Shown piece by piece: positions 8,933 through 19,400 of a stretch of DNA of 64,000 nt. The stretch is from Lewinellaceae bacterium. GTDB taxonomy: Bacteria; Bacteroidota; Bacteroidia; Chitinophagales; Saprospiraceae. The DNA lies in contig JACJYL010000001.1 of assembly GCA_020636105.1 (NCBI GenBank), forward strand, positions 868,001 through 932,000. The letters are read 5' to 3'. Each line of letters begins with the position of its first letter. Position 1 is the first letter of the stretch. The position numbers were made by a program, and so were the translations under genes. The notes below the pieces were generated by a model. It was not told the DNA's origin, ran no database searches, and saw only the letters and a list, made by a program, of their open reading frames with translations.

Positions 8933-10828
8933 ATGAATGCATTAATACTCGTTGATATCCAAAACGATTTTTGCCCTGGAGGGGCACTGGAGGTTAAAGA
9001 AGGGGATCAAACCGTTCCCATAGCCAACGCCCTGTCCGAGATATTCGACCTGGTAATCGCCACACAGGACTGGCACCCTTCCAACCATGGCAGTTTTGCG
9101 GCCAACCACCCCGGCAAACAAATGGGAGACGTGACGGTATTGAACGGTTTACCCCAGATCCTTTGGCCCGTTCATTGTTTACAAGAAAGCCATGGAGCAG
9201 AATTTGTCGCCGACCTGAACCTTAAAAACATCGATAAAATATTCGTAAAAGGAACGGATGCAGGGCTAGACAGTTATTCAGGATTTTTTGACAACGGCCA
9301 CACCAAGTCCACCGGATTACACGATTTTTTGCAACAATCAGGAGTTAAAACAGTTTATATCATGGGGCTGGCGTTGGATTATTGTGTGAAATTCACCGCC
9401 CTGGACGCTGCAAATCTGGGCTACAAAACCTACCTTGTTGCCGATGGCTGCCGTGGTGTGGAACTCGAAAAAGGAGATATCAAAAAAGCCATCGAAGAAA
9501 TGCAGGAAAACGGCATTTCGATCATTAATTCAGAAGACGTCGTCGCCTCTTTTAAAGAAAACAAAAGGAATCAAAAACTACATCAAATGATATCAACAGA
9601 AAACTTGTCTTCTCATGAGCTTAGAGAAATGGAAGATGCCTATGGTGCCCATAATTACCATCCTCTCCCGGTCGTTTTATCACGGGGAGAAGGGGTTTTC
9701 GTATGGGATGCGGAAGGAAAAAGATATTATGACTTTTTGTCTGCCTATTCAGCCGTAAACCAGGGCCATTGTCACCCCCGGATCATAGAGGCACTTATTG
9801 AACAAGCCAAAGTCCTGACCCTGACTTCAAGAGCCTTTTACAATGATATGCTGGGCCCTTACGAAAAATTTATGTCCGAATATTTCGGTTATGATAAGGT
9901 GCTTCCCATAAATACCGGAGTGGAGGCGGTTGAAACGGCCTTAAAACTTTGTAGAAAATGGGCTTACAAAGTGAAGGGTGTTCCCGTCAACCAGGCAAAA
10001 ATCATTTTTGCCAGTGCCAATTTTCATGGCAGGACGCTGGGGGTCATTTCTGCGTCTACCGATCCTGATTCAACGGGAGGATTTGGGCCATACATGCCAG
10101 GCTATATCATTATCCCTTATAACGATCTTGAGGCTTTGAAAGAAGCCATGCAGGATCCGAATGTTGCAGGATTCATCGTTGAACCCATCCAGGGTGAAGC
10201 AGGTGTAGTCGTACCGGACGACCATTACCTTCCGGAGGCTTATGCCTTATGTCAGCAACACAAGGCACTTTTTATTGCTGATGAAGTTCAAACGGGAATT
10301 GCCCGCACCGGAAGATTACTGGCCTGTGACTATTATGGGTTTAAACCAGATATCCTTATCCTGGGCAAAGCCCTTTCCGGAGGAGTTTTTCCGGTTTCCG
10401 CTGTACTGGCAAGAGATGAAATAATGATGACGATCCTTCCCGGAGAACACGGCTCTACATTTGGCGGAAATCCTTTGGCCTGTGCGGTAGCTATGGCGGC
10501 TCTCGAAGTGGTCAGGGACGAAAAGCTTGCGGAACGAGCGACAGATCTGGGTAAAAAATTCAGGGCCAGACTTCAGAAGGAACTGGTCGAAAAATCCGAT
10601 CTAATCACCTTGGTTCGTGGCAAGGGACTCCTAAATGCCATTGTCATCAATGATGATGAAAAAAGCAAAACGGCCTGGAATATGTGTATGAAACTCGCCG
10701 AAAACGGGTTGTTGGCCAAACCAACTCATGGAAATATTATCAGGTTTGCCCCGCCATTGGTCATGACAGAAGACCAACTTGATGAATGTTGCGACATCAT
10801 TATCAAAACGATCCTGGATTTTGAATAA
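8933..10828 (+). CDS. Fused nicotinamidase / ornithine aminotransferase
   Basis: One 631-residue frame joins two whole enzymes. Residues 1 to about 205 are a nicotinamidase (PncA): catalytic Asp8 (VDIQNDF), Lys106 (FVKGTD) and Cys151 (ALDYCVKF), and metal ligands Asp46, His48 and His81. Residues 219-631 are a complete ornithine--oxo-acid transaminase (RocD), starting at MISTENLSS, with the PLP lysine at 479 (ILGKALSGG). The linker is only about 14 residues (KENKRNQKLHQ). The ATG at 8933 is preferred; the TTG just before it is less likely. An in-frame ATG at 9587 sits exactly where a free RocD would begin, so separate translation of the second half is possible. Nicotinamide deamidation (NAD salvage) and ornithine/arginine catabolism are not steps of one pathway. 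A lost stop codon, real or from a sequence error, is an alternative to a fixed fusion. Confidence 0.88.
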   Translation: MNALILVDIQNDFCPGGALEVKEGDQTVPIANALSEIFDLVIATQDWHPSNHGSFAANHPGKQMGDVTVLNGLPQILWPVHCLQESHGAEFVADLNLKNIDKIFVKGTDAGLDSYSGFFDNGHTKSTGLHDFLQQSGVKTVYIMGLALDYCVKFTALDAANLGYKTYLVADGCRGVELEKGDIKKAIEEMQENGISIINSEDVVASFKENKRNQKLHQMISTENLSSHELREMEDAYGAHNYHPLPVVLSRGEGVFVWDAEGKRYYDFLSAYSAVNQGHCHPRIIEALIEQAKVLTLTSRAFYNDMLGPYEKFMSEYFGYDKVLPINTGVEAVETALKLCRKWAYKVKGVPVNQAKIIFASANFHGRTLGVISASTDPDSTGGFGPYMPGYIIIPYNDLEALKEAMQDPNVAGFIVEPIQGEAGVVVPDDHYLPEAYALCQQHKALFIADEVQTGIARTGRLLACDYYGFKPDILILGKALSGGVFPVSAVLARDEIMMTILPGEHGSTFGGNPLACAVAMAALEVVRDEKLAERATDLGKKFRARLQKELVEKSDLITLVRGKGLLNAIVINDDEKSKTAWNMCMKLAENGLLAKPTHGNIIRFAPPLVMTEDQLDECCDIIIKTILDFE

Positions 10829-10995
10829 TTTGTCAATAGGAATGAGAAAGAAGAAGATAACAAATAACGAAATGGTTCAAAAGTTAATCATTTGAACAAT
10901 AAAATAACATATTAACATAGTTTAAGTGATGTTTTGGATGAATCAGATCCGAAGCAAAAAGCTATGTCACAATTTTGAATAAAACACCTGTAATA

Positions 10996-13900
10996 ATGAT
11001 AAAAAGAATTTATTTGTCTTTTGCGGCAATTTTACTTTTTTCAATGTTGAATGCTCAGGAAACCACAGTTTATACTGAGGCCGACAGAGCTTTTAAATCC
11101 GGAGAAGAATTGCTCGCTAATGGATTATTTGCCAAAGCTCAGGGCGAATTTGAAAATGCCGTCCATTTATTGTTGCCTGTCAATGAAGCGGCCAACCGGC
11201 AATTGCTTGCCAAAGCGGAATTTTATTATGCAAAATGTGCGGTCTTGCTGGAACAACCCGACGGTGAAAAACTCATGCTTGATTTTATTCGCACCTATTC
11301 TCCTGATCCCATCGCGAACGATGCCCTGATCGAAGTGGCCAATTACTATTACAATTCACGAGATTTCGACAAAGCACTGGAATATTACAACCAGGCCCCC
11401 CTTTCAGGACTGAGTAAACAACAGCGTGCAGAGGTTAATTATCGACAAGGATATGCCCTTTTTGTAAAACAAAAGTTTTCAGCCGCCAAGGCAAAATTCA
11501 GGGATATTGCCAATTACGACAGTGAATACCAATCCCCGGCCAATTACTATTTGGGGCTTTGTTATTTCTTTGATGGGGATTATGAAAATTCCATCAAACA
11601 CCTGAGGGTGGCAGAACGCTCCAAGAGATACCAACCACACATTCCCTATTACCTGGCGCAAATCTATTTTGCCCAGCGCCGCTACCAGGAATTGATCGAT
11701 TATGCCGAACCGAAACTGGCCAGCCGCGGGCTGCGAAACCAAACAGAAATATCTCAGCTCGTCGGACAATCTTATTTTGAACTGGGTAACTACCCAAAAG
11801 CCCTTGATTACCTGCGGTACTATGCCGAGAATAGCCGCAAGATGAGGGAAGAAGAGTTTTATCAGCTTGGTTTCACGGAATACCAGGTAGGAAACTATAG
11901 TAAGGCCGCCCAAAGTTTTGAAGAATTGAATGGTATTGATTCCAAACTCGGCCAGTCAGCTATGTATTATCTGGCAGATTGCAATCTGCGGGCAGGCAAT
12001 AAAAGAGCTGCCCGAACCGCTTTTGCCAGTGCAAAAAGAATGGATTACGATTCACAAATACAGCAAGAGGCATTATTTAACTATGCCAAACTATCGTATG
12101 AACTTAAGGATTCCAGGGAAGCCATCACCAGTTTACAGGGCTTCAAACCTGAATCTCCCTACTATACTGAAGCTCAAAAACTGATGAGTGAAATTTTCCT
12201 AAGCTACCGCGATTATCAACAAGCCATGGAAATTATCGAAAAACTGCCTAATAAAACGCCGGACATCCAGGAAAGTTACCAAAAAGTAACTTATTTCCGT
12301 GGATTGCAATTATTGCAGGCTGGAGATATCCCGGGAGCTAAAAATCTATTCGATCGTTCCCTGCAGTTCCCGATGGATACCAAAACCAAAGCACTTACCA
12401 CATTCTGGCAGGGAGATATTGCTCACCGTGAGGATCAATATGAGACAAGCATCCGTAAGATCGATCAGTTTATGACCATGGCCAAAACGCTTACTGGTTT
12501 ACCAGACGAATCTTCGGTTTTTACGGCCAATTATATCCAGGGGTACAATTACCTGAAAAAAGAAAATTACGCTGCTGCCGTAGGCTTTTTTGATGAGGCC
12601 GTCGCCGGTATTAAACGCAATAAAGCCTTTATCAAAAACACAGAAGTAAGCAACAAAGTCCTGGGCGATGCTACGGTAAGAGCAGGTGATTGCTACTTCA
12701 AACGCAACAATTACAACAAGGCGGCGAACTATTACGATGAAGCCATCAACAACCGTTATACCGGTTTTGATTATGCTCTTTATCAAAAAGCCGTTATTGA
12801 AGGCCTCAGGGGGAGAACCACGGAAAAAATCCTTGCGCTGGAGCGCATTCCCCGGGATTTTCCAAATTCCGAATATGCCGACGACGCCCTTTTCCAATTG
12901 GGCGTTACCTACCAGGAAATCAACAAGTTAAACAACGCCGCCGTACCGCTTAAAGCTTTGGTGGAAAATTATAAAAACAAATCCGACCTGGTCAACCAGG
13001 CACTCATCCAGCTGGGATTGATCAGTTACAACCAGGGAAACCTCCAGGCAGCAATCAATTATTACAAGCAGGTATTTTCGAATAATCCTACGCCGGAAGA
13101 GGGCAAACTAGCCCTTGCCGCCCTGGAGGAAATTTACGTCCAGGATCTTGGCCAGTCCGACCAGTATTTTGCCTTCCTGGAAACCATTCCTGGTTACAAG
13201 ATTGATAGTGACGGCAGGGATGCCATCGACTTTAAAGCAGCAGAGACTCAATACGAAAGAGCCAATTATGCCCGGGCGATAGAAGAGTACACCAACTATA
13301 TGCGCAAACATCCAAATGGACTGAATTTGCTGACAGCTTATTACCACCGCGGAGAATCCTACACCATTCAAAAAGAATATGATCTGGGTTTGTTGGATTA
13401 TGAGTATGTAGTGGATCAGGGATCAAGCCGTTATTATGTAAAAGCGCTGGAGAAAGCAGCCATTATTACCTATAACCATTCTAAGGATTTCCAAAAGTCG
13501 TATGACCTATATACAAAACTCGAAGCGGCTTCCACTAATGAAGACATGAGGTTCGAGGCACAACTGGGCGCCATGAGGAGTGCCTACCGCACAGGAAACA
13601 CCCAGGCTGTTTATGCTATGGCCGGCAAGGTGGCTACCCACCCTAATGCTTCAGCGGAACAAAAAGCCACTGCCAATTATTTCCTTGGTAAGATAAGTTA
13701 TGACCGCCGTGATTTCGATAATGCCCTCACCTCTTTTGAGGAAGTAAAACGACTGAGCGATAATGAGTATACCGCCGAAGCGCGTTATCTCGTTGCAGAT
13801 ATTTATTACCAACGCCGGAACCTTGAAAAAGCCCAGGAAATTTGCCTTAACGCCAATAAGGAAAGTTCAGCCTATCCTTACTGGGTGATAAAAAGTATTA

Positions 13901-14100
13901 TCCTTTTGTCCGACATTCTGGCAGAAAAAGGTCAATTGTACGACGCGCGTGCCGCCCTGGAGGCTGTTCTTGAGAACTATAACGAGGATGCTGAACTGGT
14001 CAATATTGCTCAAACCAAATTAAATGCTATAAACAAGCAACTTAATAAGAACAGCAATATCGATTCGAATAATACCCTTGAACTCATTGATGGCAATTGA
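10996..14100 (+). CDS. Large exported TPR-repeat protein
   Basis: A protein of about 1,034 residues, almost entirely tetratricopeptide repeats from residue 30 to the end (recurring patterns such as A..YY.G..Y...G.Y..A...F). It begins with a signal peptide, MIKRIYLSFAAILLFSMLNAQ, which fixes the start at 10996 rather than the TTG seven codons upstream. It should act in the periplasm as a protein-binding scaffold. It is followed after 44 bases by an outer-membrane barrel gene, and the two are very probably an operon. Exact function is unknown; BamD-like or gliding/secretion-linked TPR proteins are possibilities, but this one is much larger than BamD. Confidence 0.85.
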   Translation: MIKRIYLSFAAILLFSMLNAQETTVYTEADRAFKSGEELLANGLFAKAQGEFENAVHLLLPVNEAANRQLLAKAEFYYAKCAVLLEQPDGEKLMLDFIRTYSPDPIANDALIEVANYYYNSRDFDKALEYYNQAPLSGLSKQQRAEVNYRQGYALFVKQKFSAAKAKFRDIANYDSEYQSPANYYLGLCYFFDGDYENSIKHLRVAERSKRYQPHIPYYLAQIYFAQRRYQELIDYAEPKLASRGLRNQTEISQLVGQSYFELGNYPKALDYLRYYAENSRKMREEEFYQLGFTEYQVGNYSKAAQSFEELNGIDSKLGQSAMYYLADCNLRAGNKRAARTAFASAKRMDYDSQIQQEALFNYAKLSYELKDSREAITSLQGFKPESPYYTEAQKLMSEIFLSYRDYQQAMEIIEKLPNKTPDIQESYQKVTYFRGLQLLQAGDIPGAKNLFDRSLQFPMDTKTKALTTFWQGDIAHREDQYETSIRKIDQFMTMAKTLTGLPDESSVFTANYIQGYNYLKKENYAAAVGFFDEAVAGIKRNKAFIKNTEVSNKVLGDATVRAGDCYFKRNNYNKAANYYDEAINNRYTGFDYALYQKAVIEGLRGRTTEKILALERIPRDFPNSEYADDALFQLGVTYQEINKLNNAAVPLKALVENYKNKSDLVNQALIQLGLISYNQGNLQAAINYYKQVFSNNPTPEEGKLALAALEEIYVQDLGQSDQYFAFLETIPGYKIDSDGRDAIDFKAAETQYERANYARAIEEYTNYMRKHPNGLNLLTAYYHRGESYTIQKEYDLGLLDYEYVVDQGSSRYYVKALEKAAIITYNHSKDFQKSYDLYTKLEAASTNEDMRFEAQLGAMRSAYRTGNTQAVYAMAGKVATHPNASAEQKATANYFLGKISYDRRDFDNALTSFEEVKRLSDNEYTAEARYLVADIYYQRRNLEKAQEICLNANKESSAYPYWVIKSIILLSDILAEKGQLYDARAALEAVLENYNEDAELVNIAQTKLNAINKQLNKNSNIDSNNTLELIDGN

Positions 14101-14144
14101 TGATGAAGATCTTTTGGAGGGCAATAGATTTGTTTAATGACTAA

Positions 14145-15797
14145 ATGCTAAAAAAAATGCAACCAATTAAAAATATATTTTTTCTTATCGCTGTATTGTT
14201 TGTGCAAACAGCCTTTGCACAGGGGGATCTCCCTGGCAGCCAGGTGGATGTGGTAAAAAGTTTTAATGCCCGTTTGAACATCACTGAAAAAGTTGACGTC
14301 ACACCAACTTTACCTGCCCTGGATACCACTTCAAAAAGGCAACAGTATAATGTGGTCACAAAAACCATCCAGGTAGAGTATCTGCCCCCCAAAATAAAAC
14401 CCCTGGCTGATAAAACTGAAACGTTACAAAAAAAATACGATGGCTATCTCAAAGCCGGCGTAGGACTGCCCATTTCCTTGTACGGGGAAGGTTCTTATAA
14501 CATTATCAACAAAAAAGACAAACACCGCTTTGGCGTTGATCTATACCACTACTCGGCCAATAACAATAAAAATATTGAAAATCAAAAATTCAGCGATACC
14601 AAAGGGGAAGTGAATGGTGCCTATTTCTTCGACCAGGGTTTTGCCGTAAGTGGGCTGCTTGGCTACGAAACGGACAAGGTTCATTTTTATGGTTACAATG
14701 ACCTGAACAAGGAAACCGGTACAAATTTCACCTTTGATCCGACAGACATTGAGCAAAGGATCTGGACGCTTTATGGAAAAGCCAATATTTTTAACGGAGA
14801 AAGGATGGCGCTGGATTTTAATTATGATGCAGGAGTAGATTTTTACCTGCTCCAGGACAGTTATGCCGCCAAGGAAAGAGGATTCGCCCTTAACATCGGC
14901 GCTACAAAATGGATCAATGAAAAGCATCCTTTAAATGTAAAACTGGTCACGGATTTCACCACCTACAATGTCGATGAAAAAGCAACGCTTAACAACTTTT
15001 CTTTGGCACCCAATTTTACCTGGCACCAGGACCGTTTCAAAGTTAAACTGGGGGTCAATATCGCCACCAATGAAGATAACTTCTCCTTTTTCCCTGATGT
15101 TGAAGCCAATGCCACCATTGTTGAAGGCATCGTCACGGCTTTTATCGGGGCTAACGGAGAGTTGTATAAGAATAATTTTAAGCACTTAAGCGATTACAAC
15201 CCTTTCATTGAATCAAAGGTAAATATTAAAAATTCAAAATATCTCCAATATTATGGTGGGGTAAAAGGTAATATCCGTGGTATTGATTACAACGCACAAG
15301 CCGGATACAAGGCCGTCGATGATCTGGCTTTGTTCCAGTTGTCAGCACAAGAAGATTCCATTGCAAGATTTGATGTACTTTACGATACGGCCACCATTGT
15401 TTACTTTAAAGCCAACCTCTCCGCCCCTATCGTTAAGGGGTTAAAATTAACAGGATCGATCTCTCAGAATATTTATAGTCTCAATAATGAAGCAAAAGCC
15501 TGGCATCTGCCTGCTTTTTCGGTAAGTGCCGGAGCACGTTACAGAACCGAAGACCAAAAGCTTCTAGTTAAGGCAGATTTTTTCCTCGAAAACGGTGTAC
15601 CCTACAAGGACATCAATGGAAAAGCGCAAAACCTGAACGGACTGTTTGACATCAGTTTGGGCGGTGAATATTTCTTTACCGAAAAAATAGGCGGCTTTAT
15701 CCAACTCAACAACCTGGCCAGCAACAACAGACAAAGATGGCAGCGTTATCCTACGCTGGGACTCAATGCCCTGGTCGGGATCACCGCGAGGTTTTAA
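14145..15797 (+). CDS. Outer-membrane beta-barrel protein paired with the TPR gene
   Basis: A 550-residue protein with a signal peptide (MQPIKNIFFLIAVLFVQTAFAQ, preceded by five more codons from an upstream ATG at 14145). After a short periplasmic linker (residues 30-95, with LPPKIKPLADK), the rest is alternating amphipathic strands with aromatic girdles and ends in Phe (GITARF), as expected of an outer-membrane barrel of 16 or more strands. It lacks a TonB-receptor plug. It is the second gene of the pair with the TPR protein and is followed by a strong terminator. Transport or anchoring function cannot be read from the sequence. Confidence 0.8.
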   Translation: MLKKMQPIKNIFFLIAVLFVQTAFAQGDLPGSQVDVVKSFNARLNITEKVDVTPTLPALDTTSKRQQYNVVTKTIQVEYLPPKIKPLADKTETLQKKYDGYLKAGVGLPISLYGEGSYNIINKKDKHRFGVDLYHYSANNNKNIENQKFSDTKGEVNGAYFFDQGFAVSGLLGYETDKVHFYGYNDLNKETGTNFTFDPTDIEQRIWTLYGKANIFNGERMALDFNYDAGVDFYLLQDSYAAKERGFALNIGATKWINEKHPLNVKLVTDFTTYNVDEKATLNNFSLAPNFTWHQDRFKVKLGVNIATNEDNFSFFPDVEANATIVEGIVTAFIGANGELYKNNFKHLSDYNPFIESKVNIKNSKYLQYYGGVKGNIRGIDYNAQAGYKAVDDLALFQLSAQEDSIARFDVLYDTATIVYFKANLSAPIVKGLKLTGSISQNIYSLNNEAKAWHLPAFSVSAGARYRTEDQKLLVKADFFLENGVPYKDINGKAQNLNGLFDISLGGEYFFTEKIGGFIQLNNLASNNRQRWQRYPTLGLNALVGITARF

Positions 15798-15845
15798 ACC
15801 AATTTATTTCACTGCTGAACCAAAAAGAACGGCCGATCTGCAGTT

Positions 15846-15887
15846 ATCCTGAATTTTGCATTAGTGCAAAATTCAGGATTTTTTTTT
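15846..15887 (+). terminator. Strong intrinsic terminator after the TPR/barrel operon
   Basis: A perfect 15-base inverted repeat, ATCCTGAATTTTGCA and TGCAAAATTCAGGAT, with a TTAG loop, runs directly into eight T residues (15880-15887). It lies 48 bases after the barrel stop codon. The remaining bases to 16099 are AT-rich with nothing else recognised. Confidence 0.93.
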
Positions 15888-16099
15888 GAAGTGCTGCACC
15901 GGGGTTTTTTGAATGAAAAAATGGATGATTTTTTGAAAATAAATTAGAATATTTTTTGGGCAAAAACTTTGCATGAAAGGGGAATTATTCTATCTTTATC
16001 AGTGACTAAAAACATTTATTTTTTATCATAAAGACATCAGCAATAATTGATTTATCCCTTATTATATACAACAAAGTGGGATGAGTATTTTTTGCAAGT

Positions 16100-16146
16100 C
16101 CGGCTGCTCGCCGGGCGTATTTTGGAACCGTTCCTGTTTAAGGAAC
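16100..16146 (+). other. Structured leader upstream of the small HTH gene
   Basis: Two hairpins lie in the likely 5' leader of the gene at 16172. The first is GC-rich: CCGGC (16100-16104) and GCCGG (16110-16114) with a five-base loop. The second region holds GGAAC (16124-16128), GTTCC (16130-16134) and GGAAC (16142-16146), so that GTTCC can pair with either neighbour but not both. Such mutually exclusive pairing can switch expression, but the arms are only five bases and no ligand or mechanism is evident. Confidence 0.35.
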
Positions 16147-16171
16147 ATTTCTTAATCAAAATTATTAACAG

Positions 16172-16423
16172 ATGAATATTTCTTTCAACGAATTACGGGA
16201 AATTAAACACAATTTACCCACAGGAAGTGTAAAACGCATCGCTGAAACGTTGGGCATTGAAGAACAAACCGTTCGGAATTATTTTGGTGCCAATAAATTC
16301 GGCGATGGAGAAATTGTAGAAAAACATGTACAACCCGGTCCTGACGGTGGCATTGTATTTCTGGAAGACACCACCATTTTAGAACTGGCTAAACAAATGA
16401 TCGAAGAAGGCCAAAACAAATAA
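16172..16423 (+). CDS. Small helix-turn-helix DNA-binding protein
   Basis: An 83-residue protein. Residues about 16-40 (TGSVKRIAETLGIEEQTVRNYFG) form a clear helix-turn-helix with the spacing of regulators that read DNA through the second helix. The C-terminal part (PGPDGGIVFLEDTTILELAKQMIEE) may be a dimerisation strand and helix. I recognise the type as a conserved small protein of Bacteroidota but know no function. It stands alone, with a structured leader upstream and a bidirectional terminator after it, so it is a monocistronic gene convergent with the WG-repeat gene. Confidence 0.75.
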   Translation: MNISFNELREIKHNLPTGSVKRIAETLGIEEQTVRNYFGANKFGDGEIVEKHVQPGPDGGIVFLEDTTILELAKQMIEEGQNK

Positions 16424-16430
16424 CTAAAAT

Positions 16431-16470
16431 AAAAAACGGGAAATAGTAAATTTACTACTTCCCGTTTTTT
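16431..16470. terminator. Bidirectional terminator between convergent genes
   Basis: A 20-base inverted repeat with no loop bases beyond the turn and a single mismatch: AAAAAACGGG..TAGTAAA on the left mirrors TTTACTA..CCCGTTTTTT on the right. It has a T-run in both directions (16465-16470 on plus; 16431-16436 on minus) and lies between the small HTH gene and the stop codon of the WG-repeat gene, which it overlaps by two bases. Confidence 0.9.
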
Positions 16471-19400
16471 ATTTGGTTAGATTCCAAACCCAATTTCCCT
16501 GGCTGTCGAGGTATCCCACCTTGTCACCTTGTTCTGCCCTGAACAGTCCTTCACCGGCATAAGTAATCAATTCGTAAGAAGGTTTGGCGATAGATTGCCC
16601 GTTAAGATTGGTCAAACCGCTATAGCCGGAAATCATTACCTTGGCATAACCACCAACAAATTTTTCAATTTTATCATATTTTGGAGGGATGAGTGCCATT
16701 CCCTTTTGATTGATGACTCCCCATTTACCATCCATTTGAACAACTGCGACTCCGTGATTATAAGCTCTTGCCGTTTCGTAATAGCCGTTGTAAAGACCTG
16801 CCTGTTCCGTAATATAATAAAACCTGAATTTTTTATCCCGCACCAGTCCTCTGCCTTCGTTAAACCTGAGGAGCCTGTCCAGGCTGGGTTTGATGATATA
16901 ATTCCCTTCCGGGTCAATCAACCCGGCCTTGCGGATGCCTTTGTAAACAACGGCCCTGCCATCTTCAAAATCCTGGCACCGCGTAAAGGAATCTTCAATC
17001 CCTTCCTGTCCGCTTTTGCGAATATAACCGCAATTGCCTTGCAGGCTAACAGCAGCAAGGCCCTCGTTAAAACCTGAAGCTTTGGAATAAATGCATGGAA
17101 TAATGAGTTTTCCCAGCGTATCAATAAATCCGTATCCATCCTTATCTTTCACTACCGCCAGGCCTTCGCTGTAATCTTCAATTTTGAGATAGTCATTATT
17201 GGTGATCTTAACTCCCTCCTTATTAATAACCCCATACCTGACCTTATCCTTGCCATAGCGCACTACCGCCAGTCCATATTGGTTAAAATCACTGATTTCG
17301 CCATATTTAGGCTTCATCACAAAGGACCCCGTTTTATCGATGAGTCCATATTTCCCGCCTATTACTACTCGTGCTACGCCATGACTGAAATCGTAACCTT
17401 TCTCGAAAAATCCTGAAATAACGGTTGCGCCCTCCTTATTAATAAATTTCACCCCTTCGCTGTCAAGCACCCAGCTGAGGCCTTCACTGAAATTGCCACA
17501 CTGCCTGTATTTTACTTCTATTTGTATATCTCCGTCCTTATCAACAAAACCCCAGTAGCGCCCCATTTTTACGACAGCCAATCCTTCATTAAAATTGCCC
17601 ACTTCCTTAAAACGACATGGAATGACCTCTATCCCATCTCTGTTTACATAACCCCATACCCCATTGCGTTTGACGGAAAGCCTGTCCTCGGCAAAATAAC
17701 CTATTTCATCATAAACAGCACTTACGCATAATTCGCCCAAAGTATCTATCAATCCATACTTTGGAGCTTTTAAATATACTTTTACAATTTTATGTCCCGT
17801 ATTTTCCAGGTAATCAATCCCATCATACTGACAGGCAATGAGTTGTTTTCCGGAAGAGTCAATCATCCCCCACTTATCTTCGCATTGAACCATCCCGGTG
17901 CCGTTGATAAAGTCCCTGGCAAAGGTGTATTTAGGTCCGATGACCACGCTTCCCAAAGTATCGATATACCCCCATTCACAGTTTTCACAAACCAAAAATG
18001 CATCCTGCTGAAAAAGCTTATCATAATTGGTATAATCCAACATAAAAGAAGGCGCAAAAATTCCATTTAGATAGTCGGATAAACGCCCCAGCTCCCTGTC
18101 AGGCTTCATACTTCCCGATAATTGCCCGGAAAGACTCATCCGTGCACGCCCCTGATTAAAATCACCTATAAACGCAAAATCTCTTCTGACCACCCTCCCA
18201 ATCCTGTCCATAAGTCCATGTCTTCCATTGGAGGCAATAAACCTCGCCACCGGGTAACCGGAACGAAAATCATCAAAATATACATGCAGAAAATCCATCT
18301 CCGTGACCAGTATCCCTTCAGCATTATTGACCAACCCAAAAACCATTTCAAAGCGGTAGGTCGTTCTTTCAAAATCATATTTATTGTATTTCCACATTCC
18401 TACCAGGGTAAAACCGATATCCGATTCCACCTGAACATACTGAAAGGCAGGTTCAATTTGAATGCTCCCGTCAACAATTTTTCGCAGGCCCCAGCGATCG
18501 GTCTCAGGAGAATAAAACCATTCGAAATTGTCCAGTTGATAAAAGGTTTTGGTTTCGGCCGCCTCATCTGCAGCGTTTTTCCCGGCAATTTGTACCTGGA
18601 AATGATTGGTAAATTCGTCCGAGGAGAGCAATGCCCCCTCCTGATCAAATTCAAATAACTTCAACTGGTCTTTTCCATCATTTCCCACATAAGCCCTGGC
18701 CTTATTACCTGAGATCTCTATTCTTTTAAATTCGGGTGCAATGACCTCTGCTCCAAATTTATTGGCAACCCCGAACAAACCATTTCTTTTGATCAGGCAA
18801 ATATTACCCTCCAGCGGAGAGATATAATCGTAAGCAAAAGGAATGAGTGGTTCATCCTGTTCTTTGACAATACCCCATGCCCCTTCATAATTCACCCTGA
18901 ACAATCCTTTATCGTAGGCCTGGATTTCCGAATATCGGGGAAAGAGGATTTGGTTCCCACACCAGTCAATGAGCCCCAGTCGGCGTTTCTTCTTAACAAT
19001 GACGTATTTCTCTGAAAAAGCATAAAAATCATCATAGTCGGCTTCTGTGATGATGCGTTCGCAGGCTACCGAATACAGGGAAAATTTTGTATCGGCCACC
19101 AATTTTATATATTCATCAGAGAGGGATCGCCATGCCTCGTATTTCGTTTCAATAATGTGTCTTCCCTGAAAATCAACGGCGCCCCAGAAATTATCTTCAC
19201 GGAAGAAAAACAGACTGTCATTTTCGATCTTAATTTCATTGGCAATATTGGGGAGAATTTCCTTTCCGCAGTTGGACAACAGGCCCATCATTTTCCCTTT
19301 GATGGTCAGAAAAAAATTGCCCTCTTCAAAGGAAATTTCATCGTACAGCGGTTTGGCTATTTCAGTTCCATCCATTTGTACAATTCCCCATTTTTCATTT

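Noticed and set aside
16529..17077. 182-residue plus-strand frame opposite the WG-repeat gene
   Set aside because: It mirrors the coding strand of an unambiguous repeat protein; composition is that of a shadow frame. Several others opposite this gene were set aside for the same reason.
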